Assembly (NCBI GenBank): GCA_903888395.1
Contig: CAISTO010000364.1
Span: forward strand, 1-8,878
Reading direction: 5' to 3'
From: an uncultured Bacteroidota bacterium
Lineage (GTDB): Bacteria; Bacteroidota; Bacteroidia; UKL13-3
Length of the DNA: 8,878 nt
Below the pieces are notes generated by a model. It did not search any database and had not been told where the DNA came from. It was given only the letters and a program-made list of their open reading frames with translations. The position numbers and the translations under genes are program-made. Within the stretch, counting starts at the first letter, position 1; each line of letters opens with the position of its first letter. Shown here one piece after another: positions 6,898 through 8,878 of the stretch.

Positions 6898-7956
6898 TTA
6901 CCTTATCATCAATTTAAGTGAAACAATATTACTTGCACTTATAAGTCCCTGATTAAAGGCATTGCCAAGGGCATAATCTATTTGAATTTTATTTAGTTTC
7001 AATCCAACTCCAATGGCCGGAGAAACATTATATGAGGTACTTCCATCTATATTTTTTACTTGCTGAAAATTATTAATTCCGCCTCTAATAAATACTGTTT
7101 TTTTATAACCTAATTCTGTTGCCAATCTTGGGTCTAAATTTATGTATTTTGATGAAATCAAAGTATTTCTTTGTCCATCGGTGTATGCATCAAAATCAAT
7201 ACTCCCCAAAACTGAAAACCAATTTTTAGTATATAAATAACTAGCACCAACTGTTAATTTGGGTAAAGTTAGTTCCAAAGTATTGCTTGGTAAAGCATTT
7301 CCAGTACTTATTAATTTTTCTTTTTCTGCTTCGGTAAATGTGTAGCTCCAAGCATTAAAAGTAGTTGTAACATCGCGAAGAATAGCCCCAAACCTGAATT
7401 TCTTAACTTTATACAATGCACTTGCATCTAATCCAAAACCCCATGCATTTGCAAATTCACCAATTACTCTTCTAATTATTTTAACATTTGCTCCTAGTTG
7501 TAAGTTTTTAGCAAACTTTGTTTCGGTAGCATAACTGCCAATAAAAGCATAATCAACAGCTGAAAAACTTGAAATTTTTGTGTAATCAATTTGTCCATTA
7601 CTATTTACCAAAAACAAAGTATTGGGAATATTATCAACCCCCATTCTAATGATAGAAATGGCAGCAACTGAATGTTCATTTAATCGAAAAGCACCAGCTA
7701 AATAATCATGCGTTAAAATTCCTGCAAACTGACTATTTCGCATTCCAATTAACTGAAATTTATCTTTCATATCGAGTAAAGCTGCTGGATTGTAATAACC
7801 AGCTGTTACATCGTTAACATTAGCCACAGCAGTTCCTGCCATACCTAAATTTCTGGCACCAACTCCCAAATTTAAAAACTCATTGCTGTACTTTAACTGT
7901 GCAAATGAATATTGAAATACAAATAGTGTAATTAAACTAAGTCCTATTTTTCTCAT
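6898..7956 (-). CDS. PorV/PorQ-family outer-membrane protein (PorV2-like)
   Basis: A 352-residue protein with a signal peptide (MRKIGLSLITLFVFQYSFA, cleavage before Q20). The family signature follows at residues 27-60: FLNLGVGARNLGMAGTAVA and then a DVTAGYYNPAAL segment. The rest alternates amphipathic strands with turns and ends in a strand (SNIVSLKLMIR) with an arginine at the very C-terminus, as expected of an outer-membrane beta barrel related to FadL and PorV. PorV is the type IX secretion shuttle or attachment component. The PorV2-like paralogues are less well studied, and I cannot assign this copy to PorV itself. No porU or other por gene is adjacent. It lies 29 bp after the 8660 gene and 13 bp before the GNAT/nitrilase gene, so all three are probably on one transcript. 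The ATG follows an A-rich leader. Confidence 0.83.
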   Translation of the reverse strand: MRKIGLSLITLFVFQYSFAQLKYSNEFLNLGVGARNLGMAGTAVANVNDVTAGYYNPAALLDMKDKFQLIGMRNSQFAGILTHDYLAGAFRLNEHSVAAISIIRMGVDNIPNTLFLVNSNGQIDYTKISSFSAVDYAFIGSYATETKFAKNLQLGANVKIIRRVIGEFANAWGFGLDASALYKVKKFRFGAILRDVTTTFNAWSYTFTEAEKEKLISTGNALPSNTLELTLPKLTVGASYLYTKNWFSVLGSIDFDAYTDGQRNTLISSKYINLDPRLATELGYKKTVFIRGGINNFQQVKNIDGSTSYNVSPAIGVGLKLNKIQIDYALGNAFNQGLISASNIVSLKLMIR

Positions 7957-7985
7957 TGAATATCTTTTGTTTTATTTTTATTGCC

Positions 7986-8660
7986 TTAAACTTCCAAATT
8001 TATAGCAAAAACTTGTTTTAGTTCTGATAATATAATTATTGGGTCATAAAAATATTGTTGTTCTATTTTATTGATAAATTCCTTTACAAAAAACCGGTCA
8101 CTCATACTCATTTCAATAGTTGTGGCTTGTTTATAAACCCTTGCTATTGAAAAAACAAAACTATCGTTAAAAACATAAGCAAACAAGTATTTTACTTCAC
8201 AAAAATGTTTAAAATTTCGCATAAATTGGTCAATATTTTTGAAAGAGTAGCGTAAAACGAATTCTTCAAGTATTTTAGTATCAATTGCATCTAAATCGCT
8301 GTAAAATGAATGACATGCTGATGGAAAATGTTTAACTAAAAGCCTATCTATTAACATTTCAAACATGATATGTGACAAAAACCATTTTCTATTTAAATGA
8401 GCCAATGGCTCAAAATTTTTCAATTCATAGTTTATAATTTGACTGTATTTTTTAAAAAACAAAGATGGATGAAACACTTTATCTGCGTTTAAATGCGCAA
8501 TACAGCCTAATTGTAATTGTTGTTGACTAGGTTTTAGGTCTAAATGAATATCATGAAAGCCTCTCGCATAATTTCGAGCAAAATCAGGTATGAATAAGGC
8601 GGAATTATAGTAATGATTGCCAGGTTTATTGTCTATATAATAATGAGAAAGGTAATTCAA
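7986..8660 (-). CDS. Divergent ACP phosphodiesterase-like (AcpH/DUF479-type) protein, TTG start
   Basis: A 224-residue, mostly helical protein. The opening MNYLSHYY resembles the MNFLAH start of AcpH-type acyl-carrier-protein phosphodiesterases, which remove the 4'-phosphopantetheine arm in a metal-dependent way. Likely metal-binding residues are H6, D26 (IPDF), an H56-xxx-D60-xxx-H64 set (AHLNADKVFH) and an H97-xxx-E101-xxx-D105 set (SHIMFEMLID). I believe similar uncharacterised proteins of about 200 residues are common in Bacteroidota; the ACP activity is not established for them. The start must be TTG at 8660: the frame reaches an in-frame TAA upstream with no ATG or GTG between, and the residues from the TTG match the family N-terminus. 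No signal peptide or membrane span is seen, so it should be cytoplasmic. It is the first gene of the three-gene leftward set. CDS confidence is high, function moderate. Confidence 0.62.
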   Translation of the reverse strand: MNYLSHYYIDNKPGNHYYNSALFIPDFARNYARGFHDIHLDLKPSQQQLQLGCIAHLNADKVFHPSLFFKKYSQIINYELKNFEPLAHLNRKWFLSHIMFEMLIDRLLVKHFPSACHSFYSDLDAIDTKILEEFVLRYSFKNIDQFMRNFKHFCEVKYLFAYVFNDSFVFSIARVYKQATTIEMSMSDRFFVKEFINKIEQQYFYDPIIILSELKQVFAINLEV

Positions 8661-8712
8661 TGACCATTTTTTAACAAATAAAGGTAAATTACATTAAAAC
8701 TAAAAACATTCT

Positions 8713-8728
8713 CCTAATTGGAATTAGG
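8713..8728. promoter_or_regulatory. 16-bp palindrome upstream of the 8660 gene
   Basis: CCTAATT and AATTAGG arms flank a central GG, a symmetrical 16-bp site broken only at the centre. It ends 53 bp before the TTG start at 8660. It could be an operator for the three-gene leftward set, or a weak hairpin (six pairs, four-base loop) followed by TTTT on the plus strand. I cannot tell which. Confidence 0.35.
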
Positions 8729-8836
8729 TTTTGGGATTTTCCATCTTGTTTTTCAAGTATTAGCATTTTGCGGTTATAAGCACAAAAGTTTTACTTGGTA
8801 ATTTCTATTCGATTCTCAGCAATTAGAGCAAATTTT

Positions 8837-8854
8837 CTTGAATTTGGATTCAAG
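8837..8854. repeat. Inverted repeat / hairpin near the right edge
   Basis: A perfect 7-bp inverted repeat, CTTGAAT and ATTCAAG, around a TTGG loop. On the plus strand it is followed by TTATTGTTTT, a poor T-tract. The stem has only two G:C pairs, so as a terminator it would be weak. It may also be a regulatory site for a gene beyond the window. Confidence 0.3.
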
Positions 8855-8878
8855 TTATTGTTTTAATGTTTATAGATA

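Larger units (their letters stand above)
8661..8878. other. Right-edge non-coding stretch
   Basis: No frame on either strand carries a convincing gene. The longest starts are a 25-codon minus-strand frame (8766-8689) and an ATG at 8866 on the plus strand that leaves the window after four codons. The stretch holds a near-perfect 16-bp palindrome (8713-8728), a 7-bp-arm hairpin (8837-8854), and presumably the promoter of the 8660 gene. The best -7-like match is TACCTTTA on the minus strand (8686-8679), without a clear -33 box. Confidence 0.5.

Noticed and set aside
8628..8667. Out-of-frame ATG at 8667 overlapping the TTG start at 8660
   Set aside because: It opens a frame of only 13 codons. 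The TTG frame matches the family N-terminus, so a frameshift is not needed to explain it.
8689..8766. 25-codon minus-strand frame upstream of the 8660 gene
   Set aside because: Too short, no recognisable peptide character and no good leader. It could only matter as a leader peptide, for which I see no regulatory structure.
8675..8779. Plus-strand frame without a start codon near the right edge
   Set aside because: It is bounded by stops, has no ATG or GTG and resembles no protein I know, so I do not call a pseudogene.

Overview
The window looks like chromosomal DNA of an AT-rich member of the Bacteroidota. Four things point there: a PorV/PorQ-type outer-membrane protein linked to the type IX secretion system; start codons preceded by A-rich stretches instead of Shine-Dalgarno sequences; a TAnnTTTG-type -7 box before the gene at 4057; and several protein architectures that I associate with this phylum. 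I see no tRNA, rRNA, insertion sequence, integrase or CRISPR array, and base composition is even throughout. It reads as ordinary core or semi-core sequence, not a mobile island.

Layout. Bases 1-3949 hold three genes read leftward: a class I methyltransferase (3949-3131), a large AsmA-family envelope protein (3042-379) and the N-terminal part of a zinc-finger/FAD monooxygenase fusion that leaves the window at base 1. A 107-bp divergent spacer (3950-4056) with a palindrome and a good promoter separates these from a short rightward unit: a 64-residue single-span membrane protein (4057-4251) and an enolase-superfamily dipeptide epimerase (4286-5272). The epimerase converges on a second leftward unit, with a 7-bp tandem repeat at the junction. 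That unit is a tight three-gene set: a TTG-started protein resembling acyl-carrier-protein phosphodiesterase (8660-7986), the PorV/PorQ-like protein (7956-6898) and a GNAT acetyltransferase/nitrilase fusion (6884-5352). Bases 8661-8878 have no convincing gene but contain two small palindromes.

How the genes fit together. The AsmA-like and PorV-like proteins both belong to the envelope. The epimerase probably recycles or catabolises murein-type or dietary dipeptides. The fusion amidase, the methyltransferase and the monooxygenase act on unknown small molecules. I found no defence island, biosynthetic cluster or other clearly new system. The points most worth a second look are the split DnaJ-type cysteine motif fused to a flavin monooxygenase, the metal-ligand pattern and TTG start of the 8660 gene, the small membrane protein ahead of the epimerase, and the two short tandem-repeat arrays that each overlap the stop codon of a leftward gene.
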